A stretch of 64,000 bases of DNA, from contig NZ_VHLG01000010.1 of NCBI RefSeq assembly GCF_006516955.1, forward strand, positions 1 to 64,000, given 5' to 3'. Source of the DNA: Martelella alba. Its GTDB lineage: Bacteria; Pseudomonadota; Alphaproteobacteria; Rhizobiales; Rhizobiaceae. Below, piece by piece: positions 53,391 through 62,315 of this stretch (its first letter is position 1; each line of letters opens with the position of its first letter). A model generated the notes under the pieces. The model was not told the DNA's origin, made no database searches, and saw only the letters and a list, made by a program, of their open reading frames with translations. The translations under genes and the position numbers were made by a program.

Positions 53391-53936
53391 ATGTATGTCT
53401 GGCGCAGATTGTTGATGACGATCGGCCGCAGCCGGTTTCAGCCGAAGCTTCAGCCGCCGCAGGATATTTCCACGGTCTGGCTTCGTGTCTGGCCGCAGGA
53501 TCTCGACCTCAACATGCATGTCAACAACGGTCGCTACCTTACCTTGATGGATATAGGGCGCATGGACCTGCTTTTCCGCTCCGGACTTGCGCAGAATATG
53601 CGTCGGAATAGGTGGATTCCGGTTTTGACGGGGCTGAATGCGCGTTATCGCCGATCGCTTGGGCTGTTTTCCCGCTTTGCTTTGGAAACCGAAATTGTCG
53701 GCTGGACGCAGCATTCCCTGTTCATGGAGCATCGAATCGTGACGGCAAAGGGTGAGCTTGCTGCAAGCGCAGTCGTGCGGGCGGTGGTGCTGAAGCCGGG
53801 CGACAGCAAGGAAAAGGTGACGACGGCGGAATTTTTCGCACCGCTCGGCTGTCTGCCGGAAAGCCCTGCCCTGCCCGAAACCTGCTTGCTGTTGCTCTCG
53901 CCCTCCGAGCGGGCGGCAATGGCGTCGGCAGCATGA
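53391..53936 (+). CDS. Acyl-CoA thioesterase-like hot-dog protein
   Basis: The 181-residue protein has the hot-dog fold thioesterase pattern: VWPQDLDLNMHVNNGRYLTLMDIGR, where Asp and the His-Val-Asn-Asn-Gly motif form the active centre, followed by YRRSLGLFSRF strands. AGGAG precedes the ATG. It hydrolyses acyl-CoA or a related thioester in the cytoplasm. It is divergent from fadD and 37 bases before the nitronate monooxygenase-like gene, with which it probably forms an operon. Confidence 0.85.
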   Translation: MYVWRRLLMTIGRSRFQPKLQPPQDISTVWLRVWPQDLDLNMHVNNGRYLTLMDIGRMDLLFRSGLAQNMRRNRWIPVLTGLNARYRRSLGLFSRFALETEIVGWTQHSLFMEHRIVTAKGELAASAVVRAVVLKPGDSKEKVTTAEFFAPLGCLPESPALPETCLLLLSPSERAAMASAA

Positions 53937-53973
53937 GGGTAAGGGGCAACAAATGCCCTGAGGAGGAGGATAA

Positions 53974-54900
53974 ATGGTTACGCTCGTTGAATTCAAATCG
54001 CGGTTACGCCTGCCGGTGATCGCCGCACCGATGTTTCTCGTATCTGGTCCCGATCTGGTCATCAATGCCTGCAGGGCCGGGATCTGCGGCACGTTTCCGG
54101 CGTTGAACCAGCGCAGCACGGCCGGGTTTGCTGCCTGGCTGGACGAGATCGAAGCTGGCCTTGCCGATCAGCCCGAGGCCGCCCCCTTTGGGGTCAATCT
54201 GATTGTTCATCGCTCCAATAGCCGGCTTGAGGCCGATCTTGACGAAGTGGTGCGTCATCGTGTGCCGCTGGTGATCACCTCCCTTGGCGCGGCGCGTTCG
54301 GTGGTTGAGGCCGTGCATGGCTATGGCGGCCTTGTGTTTCACGATGTGATCAGCCGCCGTCATGCTCAAAAGGCTGCGGATGCCGGTGTCGATGGCCTCA
54401 TCGCGGTTTCAGCCGGTGCTGGCGGTCACGCCGGAACGATCAACCCCTTTGCGCTCATTTCGGAAATCCGCGCGGTGTTTTCTGGGCCGATTGCGCTTTC
54501 AGGAGCGATTTCCAGTGGCGCGCAGGTGCTGGCGGCGCAGGCTGCGGGTGCGGATTTCGCCTATATGGGGACCCGTTTCATTGCGACGCGCGAGGCGCTT
54601 GCAGCGGAGCCCTACAAGGCGATGCTGGTATCGGCGCATGCCAGTGATATCGTCTATACGCGCGAGATTTCAGGTGTGAACGCCAATTTCCTGCGCCCCA
54701 GCATTGTCGCGGCCGGCCTTGATCCGGATGCCCTGCCGCCCCACGGGGCACCCGATATTGCCAGTGAGGCGAAGGCCTGGAAATCGGTCTGGTCCGCCGG
54801 TCATGGCGTTGGTGCGATTAGTGATATTCCAGGTGTCGGCGCGCTGGTCGATCAGCTGGAGGAAGACTATCGCGCAACGCTGGCGCGTCTTTGTCATTGA
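53974..54900 (+). CDS. Nitronate monooxygenase-like FMN oxidoreductase
   Basis: This 308-residue protein is a TIM-barrel flavoprotein of the 2-nitropropane dioxygenase family. Visible marks are VIAAPMFLVSGPDLV at the N-terminus, PFGVNLIVHRSN, the phosphate-binding ISVSAGAGGHAGTINPF-like loop and ALSGAISSGAQVLAAQAAGADFAYMGTRF (read in parts). GAGGAGG precedes the ATG. Relatives oxidise alkyl nitronates or reduce quinones and enoyl groups. Its place among beta-oxidation genes suggests an accessory role in lipid metabolism. Confidence 0.85.
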   Translation: MVTLVEFKSRLRLPVIAAPMFLVSGPDLVINACRAGICGTFPALNQRSTAGFAAWLDEIEAGLADQPEAAPFGVNLIVHRSNSRLEADLDEVVRHRVPLVITSLGAARSVVEAVHGYGGLVFHDVISRRHAQKAADAGVDGLIAVSAGAGGHAGTINPFALISEIRAVFSGPIALSGAISSGAQVLAAQAAGADFAYMGTRFIATREALAAEPYKAMLVSAHASDIVYTREISGVNANFLRPSIVAAGLDPDALPPHGAPDIASEAKAWKSVWSAGHGVGAISDIPGVGALVDQLEEDYRATLARLCH

Positions 54901-54913
54901 GGTCATGCATAAA

Positions 54914-54939
54914 GGACGCCACGGGCAGAGCCCGTCCTG
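54914..54939. terminator. Hairpin between convergent genes
   Basis: GGGC/GCCC with an outer AGGAC/GTCCT pairing around a bulge lies in the 47-base gap between the nitronate monooxygenase-like and etfA stop codons. It may serve both strands. Confidence 0.45.
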
Positions 54940-54947
54940 TCTCCTGA

Positions 54948-55874
54948 TCAAAGCTTGCGCTCAAGTTCCGGCACGGCCTCGAACAGGTCTGCCACAAGAC
55001 CGTAATCGGCAATCTGGAAGATCGGTGCATCCTCATCCTTGTTGATGGCGACGATGATTTTCGAATCCTTCATGCCGGCGAGATGCTGGATGGCGCCGGA
55101 AATGCCGCAGGCGATATAGAGTTCGGGTGCGACCACCTTGCCGGTCTGGCCCACCTGCCAGTCATTGGGAGCGAAGCCGGAATCAACTGCCGCGCGCGAT
55201 GCACCGACGGCGGCGCCCAGCCGGTCGGCAAGCCCTTCAATAAGGGTGAAGTCTTGCCTGGAGCCGACCCCCCGGCCACCGGAGACGACGATGCGGGCCG
55301 AGGTGAGTTCCGGACGGTCGCTGGCAGCCAGCTGATCGGCGATCCAGGCCGAACCTTCCGGTTCTTCCGGCACGGGAACAGGGGTGATGCTGGCGGCCGG
55401 TCCCTCACCTGCTGCGGCGAAGCCAGAGGTGCGGATGGTCAGCACCTTGATCCGGTCACTACTTTTCACGGTCTGGATCGCATTGCCGGCATAGATCGGC
55501 CGGGCGAACTGGTCTGGCCCGTCAATGGTGGTCACATCGGAAATCACCATCACATCCAGCAACGCGGCGAGCCGCGGCATGACATTCTTTGCGGTGCTCG
55601 TGGCGGGGGCGGCAATGATGGCGTAATGCTCGGCGAGGCTGGCGATCAGGGCCGCGAGCGGTTCGGCGCGCTGATGGGCAAGAGCAGGCGCTTCGGCTGA
55701 AAGCACCTGCGATACCCCTTTGATTGTTGCAGCCTCCCGTGCGGCCTGACCCGTCTGAGCATCTGCCACGAGCAGGGTTATGGCGCCAAGCGGGGCAAGT
55801 GCGGCGACCGCCCGCGCTGTCGCATCGCGCATCAGTCTGCCATCCGCCGTTTCGGCCAGAACGAGTATGGTCAT
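54948..55874 (-). CDS. etfA: Electron transfer flavoprotein, alpha subunit
   Basis: The 308-residue subunit carries the FAD. The C-terminal domain shows [12 protein letters not shown], then [15 protein letters not shown] and [17 protein letters not shown], the family's FAD-binding signature. The ATG overlaps the etfB stop codon, so the subunits are coupled. The complex takes electrons from acyl-CoA dehydrogenase to ETF-quinone oxidoreductase, which is not in this window. The first residues ([12 protein letters not shown]) are standard. Confidence 0.95.
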   Translation of the reverse strand: MTILVLAETADGRLMRDATARAVAALAPLGAITLLVADAQTGQAAREAATIKGVSQVLSAEAPALAHQRAEPLAALIASLAEHYAIIAAPATSTAKNVMPRLAALLDVMVISDVTTIDGPDQFARPIYAGNAIQTVKSSDRIKVLTIRTSGFAAAGEGPAASITPVPVPEEPEGSAWIADQLAASDRPELTSARIVVSGGRGVGSRQDFTLIEGLADRLGAAVGASRAAVDSGFAPNDWQVGQTGKVVAPELYIACGISGAIQHLAGMKDSKIIVAINKDEDAPIFQIADYGLVADLFEAVPELERKL

Positions 55875-56635
55875 CAGATCACTCCTGCTTCCTGTTTCAG
55901 CTTTTCGACCAGGGCATCCACCGAGGCAACGCGGACGCCGCCCTTTCGCCCCTGCGGCTCCGCCGTTGCGACGATTGCGAGCCGTGGCGTGATGTCGACA
56001 CGGAAGTCTTCGGGTGTTCGCTCCGTGAGCGGCTTTTTCTTTGCCTTCATGATGTTGGGCAGGGATGCATAACGCGGCTCGTTGAGCCTGAGATCGGTCG
56101 TGACAATGGCCGGCAATGTGACACGGATCGTCTGCAGGCCGCCATCGACCTCACGAATGACCTCTGCCGTGCCATCATTCACCGTGAGCTTTGAGGCGAA
56201 GCTGGCCTGCGGCCACCTAAGAAGTGCGGCCAGCATTTGCCCGGTCGCGTTCATATCGTTGTCGATCGCCTGCTTGCCGGTGATGATCAGATCCGGCGTT
56301 TCCTCATCGGCCACAGCCTTCAGCAGCTTGGCAACGGCAAGCGGTTCGATGTCGATGGCTGGATCTTGCGCGGTTATGATCAAAATGGCGCGGTCCGCGC
56401 CCATGGCGAGCGCGGTTCGAAGCGTTTCCTGCGCCTGTTTCACTCCGATGGAAACGGCGATGACTTCCCGGGCGATGCCTTGTTCCTTCAGCCGGATCGC
56501 CTCCTCCAGCGCGATCTCGTCGAAAGGGTTCATCGACATTTTGACATTGCCGAGATCGGGTCCGGATCCATCGGACTTCACACGGATCTTGACGTTGTAA
56601 TCAACCACCCGCTTGACGGGCACCAGTATTTTCAT
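55874..56635 (-). CDS. etfB: Electron transfer flavoprotein, beta subunit
   Basis: Starting at the ATG at 56635 (GGAGGAGG upstream; the open frame extends further without a signal) the protein has 253 residues. [14 protein letters not shown] opens the AMP-binding domain and the signature [19 protein letters not shown]-like segment leads to [20 protein letters not shown]. It holds AMP and pairs with EtfA. It is the first gene of the etf operon; an ATGACGTATA element lies about 85 bases upstream. Confidence 0.95.
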   Translation of the reverse strand: MKILVPVKRVVDYNVKIRVKSDGSGPDLGNVKMSMNPFDEIALEEAIRLKEQGIAREVIAVSIGVKQAQETLRTALAMGADRAILIITAQDPAIDIEPLAVAKLLKAVADEETPDLIITGKQAIDNDMNATGQMLAALLRWPQASFASKLTVNDGTAEVIREVDGGLQTIRVTLPAIVTTDLRLNEPRYASLPNIMKAKKKPLTERTPEDFRVDITPRLAIVATAEPQGRKGGVRVASVDALVEKLKQEAGVI

Positions 56636-56718
56636 CGCTTGCCTCCTCCGCAAGACATGTCGGCATCCGCTTTCAGGCTGGGCGCCATGTTGATGATAAT
56701 TACCAATACGATATATAA

Positions 56719-56734
56719 ATGACGTATAGGTTAT
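56719..56734. promoter_or_regulatory. Element in the etf promoter shared with fadD
   Basis: ATGACGTATA followed by GGTTAT lies in an AT-rich stretch upstream of etfB. The same 10-mer, in complement, occurs at the fadD/thioesterase promoter, suggesting common control of the fatty-acid genes. Confidence 0.45.
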
Positions 56735-56851
56735 ATGCAACCTGTTGCCGACGGCTTGCCCTAGGCTGTCGGCCGGAAGAGGGATTTGTGGCCGTAGGAT
56801 CTTTACCACGGAAGAATTCATGCCTATATTCCCATCAGAAAGGAATTAGCC

Positions 56852-57232
56852 ATGCTTCATCCTGTCTCTGCGCAAAATGTGCCTGATCGCGGCGCGATCC
56901 TGACCAAGGCCGTATCGCGGGCCGGTGACCGGCTTGGCCTGTCCGGCCGGGTGCTGGCCGATGTGCTTGGCGTGTCCGAAGCGCAGATCTCGCGCTATCG
57001 CAGGGGCGAGGCCATTCTCGCCGAAGGAACAAAACCGTTCGAACTGGCTGTGCTCATGGTCCGCGCCTTCCGGTCGCTTGATGCCATCACTGGCGGGGAT
57101 GAAACGGTGGCGCGCGCCTGGCTGACAGCGGAAAACGGAGCGCTTGGTGCACGCCCGGTTGATCGAATCACTTCTATTCAGGGACTTGCCGATGTCGTCG
57201 CCTATCTGGACGCCCGCCGCGCTCCGCTCTGA
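56852..57232 (+). CDS. Xre/MbcA/ParS-type antitoxin of a RES toxin
   Basis: The 126-residue protein has a Xre-like helix-turn-helix (RVLADVLGVSEAQISRYRRG, about residues 33-52) and a C-terminal toxin-binding domain of the DUF2384 type (AWLTAENGALGARPVDRITS and GLADVVAYLDARRAPL). Such antitoxins repress their own operon and neutralise the RES toxin. It overlaps the toxin gene by 41 bases. AAAGGAAT lies before the ATG. Confidence 0.92.
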   Translation: MLHPVSAQNVPDRGAILTKAVSRAGDRLGLSGRVLADVLGVSEAQISRYRRGEAILAEGTKPFELAVLMVRAFRSLDAITGGDETVARAWLTAENGALGARPVDRITSIQGLADVVAYLDARRAPL

Positions 57233-57968
57233 GGCGCATGCCTATTCCGGCAAGGGCTGGCGGCTGGTGGAGGCGCAGCATCTGGTTTCAACGCAGAAGC
57301 TGGTCGATACAGCCGACGAGCAGGAGGCACTTGAGGATATTCTCGAGACGACCAAACCGCCGGTTCCGGCTGGTTGCCGCCATCTGGACTATCTTCTTTC
57401 AACCCCCTTTCGCTATCGTCCCTACCCCTTTGGCTCGCGCTTCCGCCGGGCCGGGATCACGCCTGGCGTCTGGTATGGTGCAGAACGGCCGGAAACGGCG
57501 GTGGCTGAGATGGCCTTTTATCGCCTGCTGTTTTTTGCCGAGAGCCCCGACACGCCATTTCCTGACAACGCAGCGGACTATACCGCGTTTTCCGCCTCTC
57601 TTCACGTTGACCGGGCGCTCGATCTGACCGCCGGTGGCCTGGCGGCGGATGCGGCCTTGTGGACCCATCCAACCGACTATGAGGCCTGTCAGCTGCTGAG
57701 CGAGACAGCGCGCGCCGCAGGGGTCGGGCTGATCCGATACTGCTCGGTGCGCGACCCTGACGGCGGCATGAATGTTGCTGTGTTGACCTGTGCGGCCTTT
57801 GCCAGCCCAGTGCCGCTCGACCGGCAGAGCTGGCGGATCCGTATTGCCGTTTCCGGTATTCAGGCCATGCGGGACTTCCCACGCCTGCGGCTGGAATTCT
57901 CACCCGCGACCTTCGCCTCTGATCCGCGTCTTGCCGCGATGGACTGGAACCGGTTCCGCGGGCACTGA
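57192..57968 (+). CDS. RES-domain toxin
   Basis: Starting at the ATG at 57192 (AGGGAC seven bases upstream, inside the antitoxin gene), the protein has 258 residues. The RES domain shows YRPYPFGSRFRRAG, GVWYGAERPETAVAEMAFYR and later DYEACQLLSETAR. Family members degrade NAD+ or transfer ADP-ribose and stop growth. At 258 residues it is longer than compact RES toxins (about 150-200) because of an N-terminal extension, as in the Xre-RES group with long toxins. Both genes look intact, so the module may be active. Confidence 0.9.
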   Translation: MSSPIWTPAALRSEAHAYSGKGWRLVEAQHLVSTQKLVDTADEQEALEDILETTKPPVPAGCRHLDYLLSTPFRYRPYPFGSRFRRAGITPGVWYGAERPETAVAEMAFYRLLFFAESPDTPFPDNAADYTAFSASLHVDRALDLTAGGLAADAALWTHPTDYEACQLLSETARAAGVGLIRYCSVRDPDGGMNVAVLTCAAFASPVPLDRQSWRIRIAVSGIQAMRDFPRLRLEFSPATFASDPRLAAMDWNRFRGH

Positions 57969-58437
57969 AACCCTGCCATTTCACGTTGATTTTGAAAATG
58001 CTGCCCTTTTCGGAAGCGTGGACTTATGCGTAATTCCTATGGAATTATAGGCATTGAAGTATACATTGGTTCAATGATGAATAAAAGTTAATCATTGTTC
58101 GCTTTTGCTGAAGTTATTCATAAAATCGATTGTTGTATATCATTGCGATAATATAGTTATAAATCCCAAGGGCGATCCAGTTCAGCTTTGCCCGACTACA
58201 AGACCTCCAAAACTGCACACGCCTCGACTGATTTGGCACCAATAGAGGTTGTTCCAGGAATGGGTTGTGTCCTGCAGGTCTCGGTACCCGTGAACCATGC
58301 CTGCTGCGGTCGTGAACCCGAAGAATGCCGGCAATATCCTGCCGGAAATGCGGGTCCCGTCATGGGATCCGCAGAGCCCCCCCCCTGCCATCACCGTATC
58401 GGGATGGCAAATGCGAGAAACAAATAAGGAGAAGACT
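57969..58437. other. AT-rich intergenic region before the small protein gene
   Basis: This 469-base gap is clearly AT-rich between about 57985 and 58170 and includes the 7-bp dyad TAATTCC-TAT-GGAATTA (58031-58047). No gene was recognised. It is the likely promoter region of the small gene at 58438. Confidence 0.5.
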
Positions 58438-58635
58438 ATGTTTGCTACCATGGCAACACTCAAGGGCGTTAAAATCGCGCATCACGCAATCGAGAGCAAA
58501 CTCAACCCGGAAGGGCAGCAGCGGCGCGGCAACGTCGTTGGCACGGCTGCCAATCTGTTGGGTCAGGGATCCAAGGGCCATGGCGTTGGCGGCCTTGCGG
58601 GCAAAGTCCTCAAGGGTGCGGAACTCATACTCTAG
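58438..58635 (+). CDS. Small Gly-rich protein of unknown function (65 aa)
   Basis: An ATG at 58438 with AAGGAG six bases upstream opens 65 residues: MFATMATLKGVKIAHHAIES, a Gln/Arg-rich turn (EGQQRRGN), then a Gly-rich tail (LLGQGSKGHGVGGLAGKVL). There is no signal peptide or transmembrane segment, and I do not recognise a family. Net charge is positive and helices would be amphipathic. A hairpin follows nine bases after the stop. Confidence 0.6.
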   Translation: MFATMATLKGVKIAHHAIESKLNPEGQQRRGNVVGTAANLLGQGSKGHGVGGLAGKVLKGAELIL

Positions 58636-58643
58636 GAATATGT

Positions 58644-58674
58644 CCGGCCATCCTGTCCCCCTGTGGATGGCCGG
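58644..58674. terminator. Hairpin between the small gene and lacI-type gene
   Basis: CCGGCCATCC and GGATGGCCGG form a 10-bp stem around an 11-base loop between two convergent genes. A U-run is missing on both strands. Confidence 0.55.
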
Positions 58675-58676
58675 GG

Positions 58677-59711
58677 TCAGTCTGCTTTGCCGGAGGCACT
58701 GGCCGTGCGCGGCGGAGCAACTGACTGGCGGCTCACCAGTTCAGCAGGCAGTGTGATCTGCTTTGACGGCGCCTCAAGCCCCAGGATCAGCGCCAGCAGC
58801 ATGTTAACGGCCGAGCGGCCCATCTGCTGCAATGGCTGGCGGATCGTTGTCAGCGGCGGATGCATCTGCGCCGCCAGCGGAATATCGTCAAAACCGACAA
58901 TCGAAATATCACCGGGAATATCCAGCCCGGCCTCGCGCACGGCGGCATAGGCGCCAAGTGCGCTGATGTCATTGGCCGCAAAAATGGCGGTCGGTGGTGA
59001 TTGCAGCTTTAGCAGCCGCTTGGCCGCGTCAAAGCCGCTCCGCTGAAGAAAATCACCCTCCGCAATCAGGCCGGGATCATCATCCAGACCAAACCGTCCC
59101 ACCGCGTCGCGATAGGCGGAGAGCCGCTGGCGCGCCGACAGCAGCCGGTTGTCGCCGGTGATGAAGGCGACGCGGCGATGGCCGAACTCCGCCAGATGCT
59201 GCATGATAAGCCGCCCGCCCTGGTAGCTGTCGGCCATGACCGAGGGAAAGGGTGGCTCATCCTCCTGGGCATCGATCGTCACCACCGGCACAGCCGCACG
59301 GTCGAGCGTTTCGAGATAATGCGATTCATACGGCAGGATGGTGATCACGCCATCAGCGACCTGCTGCACCAGGCTGACAACGCTTGACGGCGGCTGGCTG
59401 TCGCTGTCGGGCAGCGAGTAGACCAGCATTTCATAGCCCGCCCCGCGCGCGGCGCGCCCAACCCCCATCACCAGATCGCTGGTGAACGGCGTGTGCAGCT
59501 GGGCGATGACGCCGATGATATGGGTTCGCCCGGAGGAGAGCTTCTGCGCCAGACGGTTTGCGACATAGCCCATCTCGTCGGCGATGCGCAGAATGTCCTC
59601 GCGCGTTTCTTCTGACACGCCGGGTTGATTGTTGAGCGCGCGCGAGGCAGTCATGCGGGAAACGCCCGCGACCTTGGCGATCTCGGCAAGTGTCGGTGTT
59701 CGCTGTTTCAT
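58677..59711 (-). CDS. LacI-family repressor of the sugar ABC operon
   Basis: The protein has 344 residues from the ATG at 59711, with GGGGAGGA upstream. The LacI helix-turn-helix (TLAEIAKVAGVSRMTASRAL) and hinge helix (ANRLAQKLSSGRTHIIGVI) are followed by a periplasmic-binding-protein-like effector domain (VTIDAQEDEPPF, RRVAFITGDNRLLSARQRLS, FDDIPLAAQMHPPLTTIRQP). It is divergent from a sugar importer whose promoter contains a perfect LacI-type palindrome. The inducer is probably the transported sugar. Confidence 0.92.
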   Translation of the reverse strand: MKQRTPTLAEIAKVAGVSRMTASRALNNQPGVSEETREDILRIADEMGYVANRLAQKLSSGRTHIIGVIAQLHTPFTSDLVMGVGRAARGAGYEMLVYSLPDSDSQPPSSVVSLVQQVADGVITILPYESHYLETLDRAAVPVVTIDAQEDEPPFPSVMADSYQGGRLIMQHLAEFGHRRVAFITGDNRLLSARQRLSAYRDAVGRFGLDDDPGLIAEGDFLQRSGFDAAKRLLKLQSPPTAIFAANDISALGAYAAVREAGLDIPGDISIVGFDDIPLAAQMHPPLTTIRQPLQQMGRSAVNMLLALILGLEAPSKQITLPAELVSRQSVAPPRTASASGKAD

Positions 59712-59890
59712 CCTGTCCTCCCCGAGGCGTCTGGCCCCTGGCTTTTTCTGCAATCGCGCCCGGTCTGGCCGTGTCTGGAGCCTCTCGCCCTTCTGCATTT
59801 AAGGCGGCAGCTCTGGCCTGTCCATATTCGGGGCTGCGCTGCCTGACCTTTCGGTGCTCGCACTGCTGTTGAAATGGAACTGAAAGGCGA

Positions 59891-59920
59891 TTGACACTTC
59901 ATAACGTTACCGGTAACGTT
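59891..59920 (+). promoter_or_regulatory. Promoter and LacI operator of the sugar ABC operon
   Basis: TTGACA (59891-59896) and TAACGT (59914-59919) form a -35/-10 pair with 17-base spacing. The perfect 18-bp palindrome AACGTTACCGGTAACGTT (59903-59920) covers the spacer and -10, so bound repressor would block RNA polymerase. Confidence 0.75.
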
Positions 59921-59965
59921 ACACCCATGGCGACATTTTCGCCACTGTTTCCATGGGAGGAAATC

Positions 59966-61246
59966 ATGAATTCACGTCTTCTGCCGCGCGTTGCGGCCCT
60001 GTTGTGCACGGCTGCCGCCATTGCGGCCGGTCCTGTTGCTGCCCATGCTGATGATGTCATCACATCATGGGATCTGCGTTCCGATGCGGTGACGGCTGGC
60101 ACCATCCGTGATGCTGCCGACCGCTTCGAAGCGGCCAATCCCGGCTATAAGGTTGAAGATTCCCATTTTGCCAATGATGCCTACAAGACCAAGCTGAAGA
60201 TCGGCTTCGGTGCCAATCAGCCGCCTTGCGTCTTCGCCTCCTGGGGCGGCGGGCCGCTGAAGGAATATGTCGATGCCGGCCAGGTCATGGATATGACGCC
60301 CTATCTCGACAAGGACCCGGCCTTCAAGGACCGCTTCATTGATGCAAGCTTCGGACCTGTGACCTTTGACGGCAAGATCTATGGTATTCCGGCCGAAAAT
60401 ACCGGCCTTGCTGTGGTCTTCTACAACAAGGACATGTTTGCCGAATATGGTCTGACGCCGCCGAAAACCTGGGATGATCTGATGAACATCATCCAGGTGC
60501 TGAATGACCACAATGTCGCGCCCTTTGCCCTTGCCAACAAGAACAAATGGCCGGGCCTGATGTATTACGGGCTGCTGGTTGACCGTGTTGCGGGGCCTGG
60601 TGCCTATCAGGCGGCCTCCACCGGCTCGGGCTCGTTCACCGACCCTGCCTTTGTCGAGGCTGGCACGCTGTTGCAGGATCTGGTCAAGGCCAATGCCTTT
60701 GCCAAGGGCTATAACGGCCTCGATTATGACATTGGCGGTTCGCGGCGCCTGCTTTATGCCAACAAGGCGGCCATGGAAGTCATGGGCACCTGGGAGCTTT
60801 CCTCGATCATCAACGAGAACCCCTCCTTTGCTGACAAGGTCGACTTCTTCACCTTCCCGAGTGTGCCCGATGGCAAGGGGGATCCGAGTGATGTGCTCGG
60901 TACGCTGGGCGACAATTATATCTCGGTTTCCGAAGCCTGCCCCTATAAGGACAAGGCCTTCGAGCTTGCCACCTATATGACCGATGATACGGCCGCTGCC
61001 GACCGTCTTGCCAATCAGCGGATGATGCCGCTGAAGAACATTCAGACGGATGATCCTTTCCTGCAGAAGGTTGCCAATACGGTGGCGAATGCCCAGAGCG
61101 TTCAGCTCTGGTATGATCAGGATCTGCCGCCCGCCGTTGGTGAAGCCACCAAGGATGCGGTTCAGGAGCTTTTCGGTCTGTCGATCACGCCGGAACAGGC
61201 GGCTCAGCAGATCCAGGATGCGGCATCGGCCAAGGCCTCCAACTAA
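59966..61246 (+). CDS. Carbohydrate ABC transporter, periplasmic binding protein
   Basis: From the ATG at 59966 (GGGAGG upstream) this is a 426-residue family-1 solute-binding protein. The signal peptide ends near AHA|DDV. The pattern AADRFEAANPGYKVE, then GIPAENTGLAVVFYNKDMF and AAMEVMGTWELS is typical of binding proteins for oligosaccharides in the CUT1 group. The specific sugar cannot be deduced. It is the first gene of a LacI-controlled operon; two hairpins follow it. Confidence 0.92.
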   Translation: MNSRLLPRVAALLCTAAAIAAGPVAAHADDVITSWDLRSDAVTAGTIRDAADRFEAANPGYKVEDSHFANDAYKTKLKIGFGANQPPCVFASWGGGPLKEYVDAGQVMDMTPYLDKDPAFKDRFIDASFGPVTFDGKIYGIPAENTGLAVVFYNKDMFAEYGLTPPKTWDDLMNIIQVLNDHNVAPFALANKNKWPGLMYYGLLVDRVAGPGAYQAASTGSGSFTDPAFVEAGTLLQDLVKANAFAKGYNGLDYDIGGSRRLLYANKAAMEVMGTWELSSIINENPSFADKVDFFTFPSVPDGKGDPSDVLGTLGDNYISVSEACPYKDKAFELATYMTDDTAAADRLANQRMMPLKNIQTDDPFLQKVANTVANAQSVQLWYDQDLPPAVGEATKDAVQELFGLSITPEQAAQQIQDAASAKASN

Positions 61247-61264
61247 GGCCCTTCCCAAACTGTC

Positions 61265-61342
61265 TGCCGGTGCAGCGATGGTCTTTCAGATCTGTCCCGC
61301 ACCGGCAATCTACCCGACGCACGCGCTTTCAAACGCGCGTGC
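61265..61342 (+). repeat. Two intercistronic hairpins after the binding-protein gene
   Basis: TGCCGGTGC (61265-61273) pairs with GCACCGGCA (61299-61307), and GCACGCGC (61319-61326) pairs with GCGCGTGC (61335-61342). They fill most of the 132-base gap before the first permease gene and probably set the binding-protein to permease ratio. Confidence 0.5.
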
Positions 61343-61378
61343 GAATGGAAAAGGCTGGCTTCTTGAAAGGACATCATC

Positions 61379-62311
61379 ATGTCACAGGTCGGCGACAGCA
61401 CGCAGTCTGACCGGCTTCGGAAACAGCGAAAGCTGATTCTCGCCAACAAGACCGCTCCGGTGATCTTTCTCGCACCGGCAATCATTCTGCTTCTGATCTA
61501 CCTACTCTACCCGCTGGTTTCCAGCTTCCACTATTCCTTCCTTGACTGGAACGGTCTTGGCGACAACGCCAAATTCGTCGGTTTCGCCAACTGGAAGCGA
61601 CTGATCCATGACGGTGTCTTCTGGCATTCGGCCTGGAACAATATTCTGCTGGCACTGTTCTCGATCGTCATCCAGCTGCCGATTGCACTGGTTCTGGCTG
61701 TTGTGCTGGACGAGGCGTCCAAGGGTTCACGGATCCTGAAGATCCTCTATTTTATCCCGCTTTTGATGTCGTCGGTTGCACTCGGCGTCTTGTTCAAGAA
61801 CATTTATGATCCGAATTTCGGGCCGGTAAATGCTATTCTCGATGCGATCGGCCTGCCCGGTCTCGCCCATGACTGGCTTGGTGATCCAAGCTACGCGCTT
61901 GGCTCCGTCATCGTCGTCGTGCTGTGGCAGAACATCCCCTTCTATATGGTGTTGTTCCTCGCCGGGCTTGCCTCCTTCCCGCGCGAGATCACCGAGGCCG
62001 CGCGCCTTGATGGCGCCAGCCAGACGACGATCTTCTGGCGGCTGAAACTGCCGCATCTGCAAGGCACGTTCCGCACCGCCGTGCTGCTCGCGGTGATCGG
62101 TTCGATGCGTTACTTCGACCTCATCTATGTCATGACCGAAGGTGGGCCGGAAAATGCTTCGCAGGTGATGGCGAGCTACATGTACAAGCAGGTCTTCGCC
62201 TCCTTCGAGCTCGGTTACGGCACCACGGTCGCCTCGGCCATGTTCATCATCATCACCGTGATTGCGGCCATTTCCTTCCGCCTGTCGCGGCGCTTCGAGA
62301 CGGAGGTCTGA
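61379..62311 (+). CDS. Carbohydrate ABC transporter permease (MalF/UgpA type)
   Basis: The 310-residue protein has six membrane segments and the permease coupling motif [20 protein letters not shown] (about 204-223), which docks on the ATPase. GAAAGGAC precedes the ATG. It pairs with the next permease to form the CUT1-type channel. Confidence 0.93.
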   Translation: MSQVGDSTQSDRLRKQRKLILANKTAPVIFLAPAIILLLIYLLYPLVSSFHYSFLDWNGLGDNAKFVGFANWKRLIHDGVFWHSAWNNILLALFSIVIQLPIALVLAVVLDEASKGSRILKILYFIPLLMSSVALGVLFKNIYDPNFGPVNAILDAIGLPGLAHDWLGDPSYALGSVIVVVLWQNIPFYMVLFLAGLASFPREITEAARLDGASQTTIFWRLKLPHLQGTFRTAVLLAVIGSMRYFDLIYVMTEGGPENASQVMASYMYKQVFASFELGYGTTVASAMFIIITVIAAISFRLSRRFETEV

Positions 62312-62315
62312 GATC

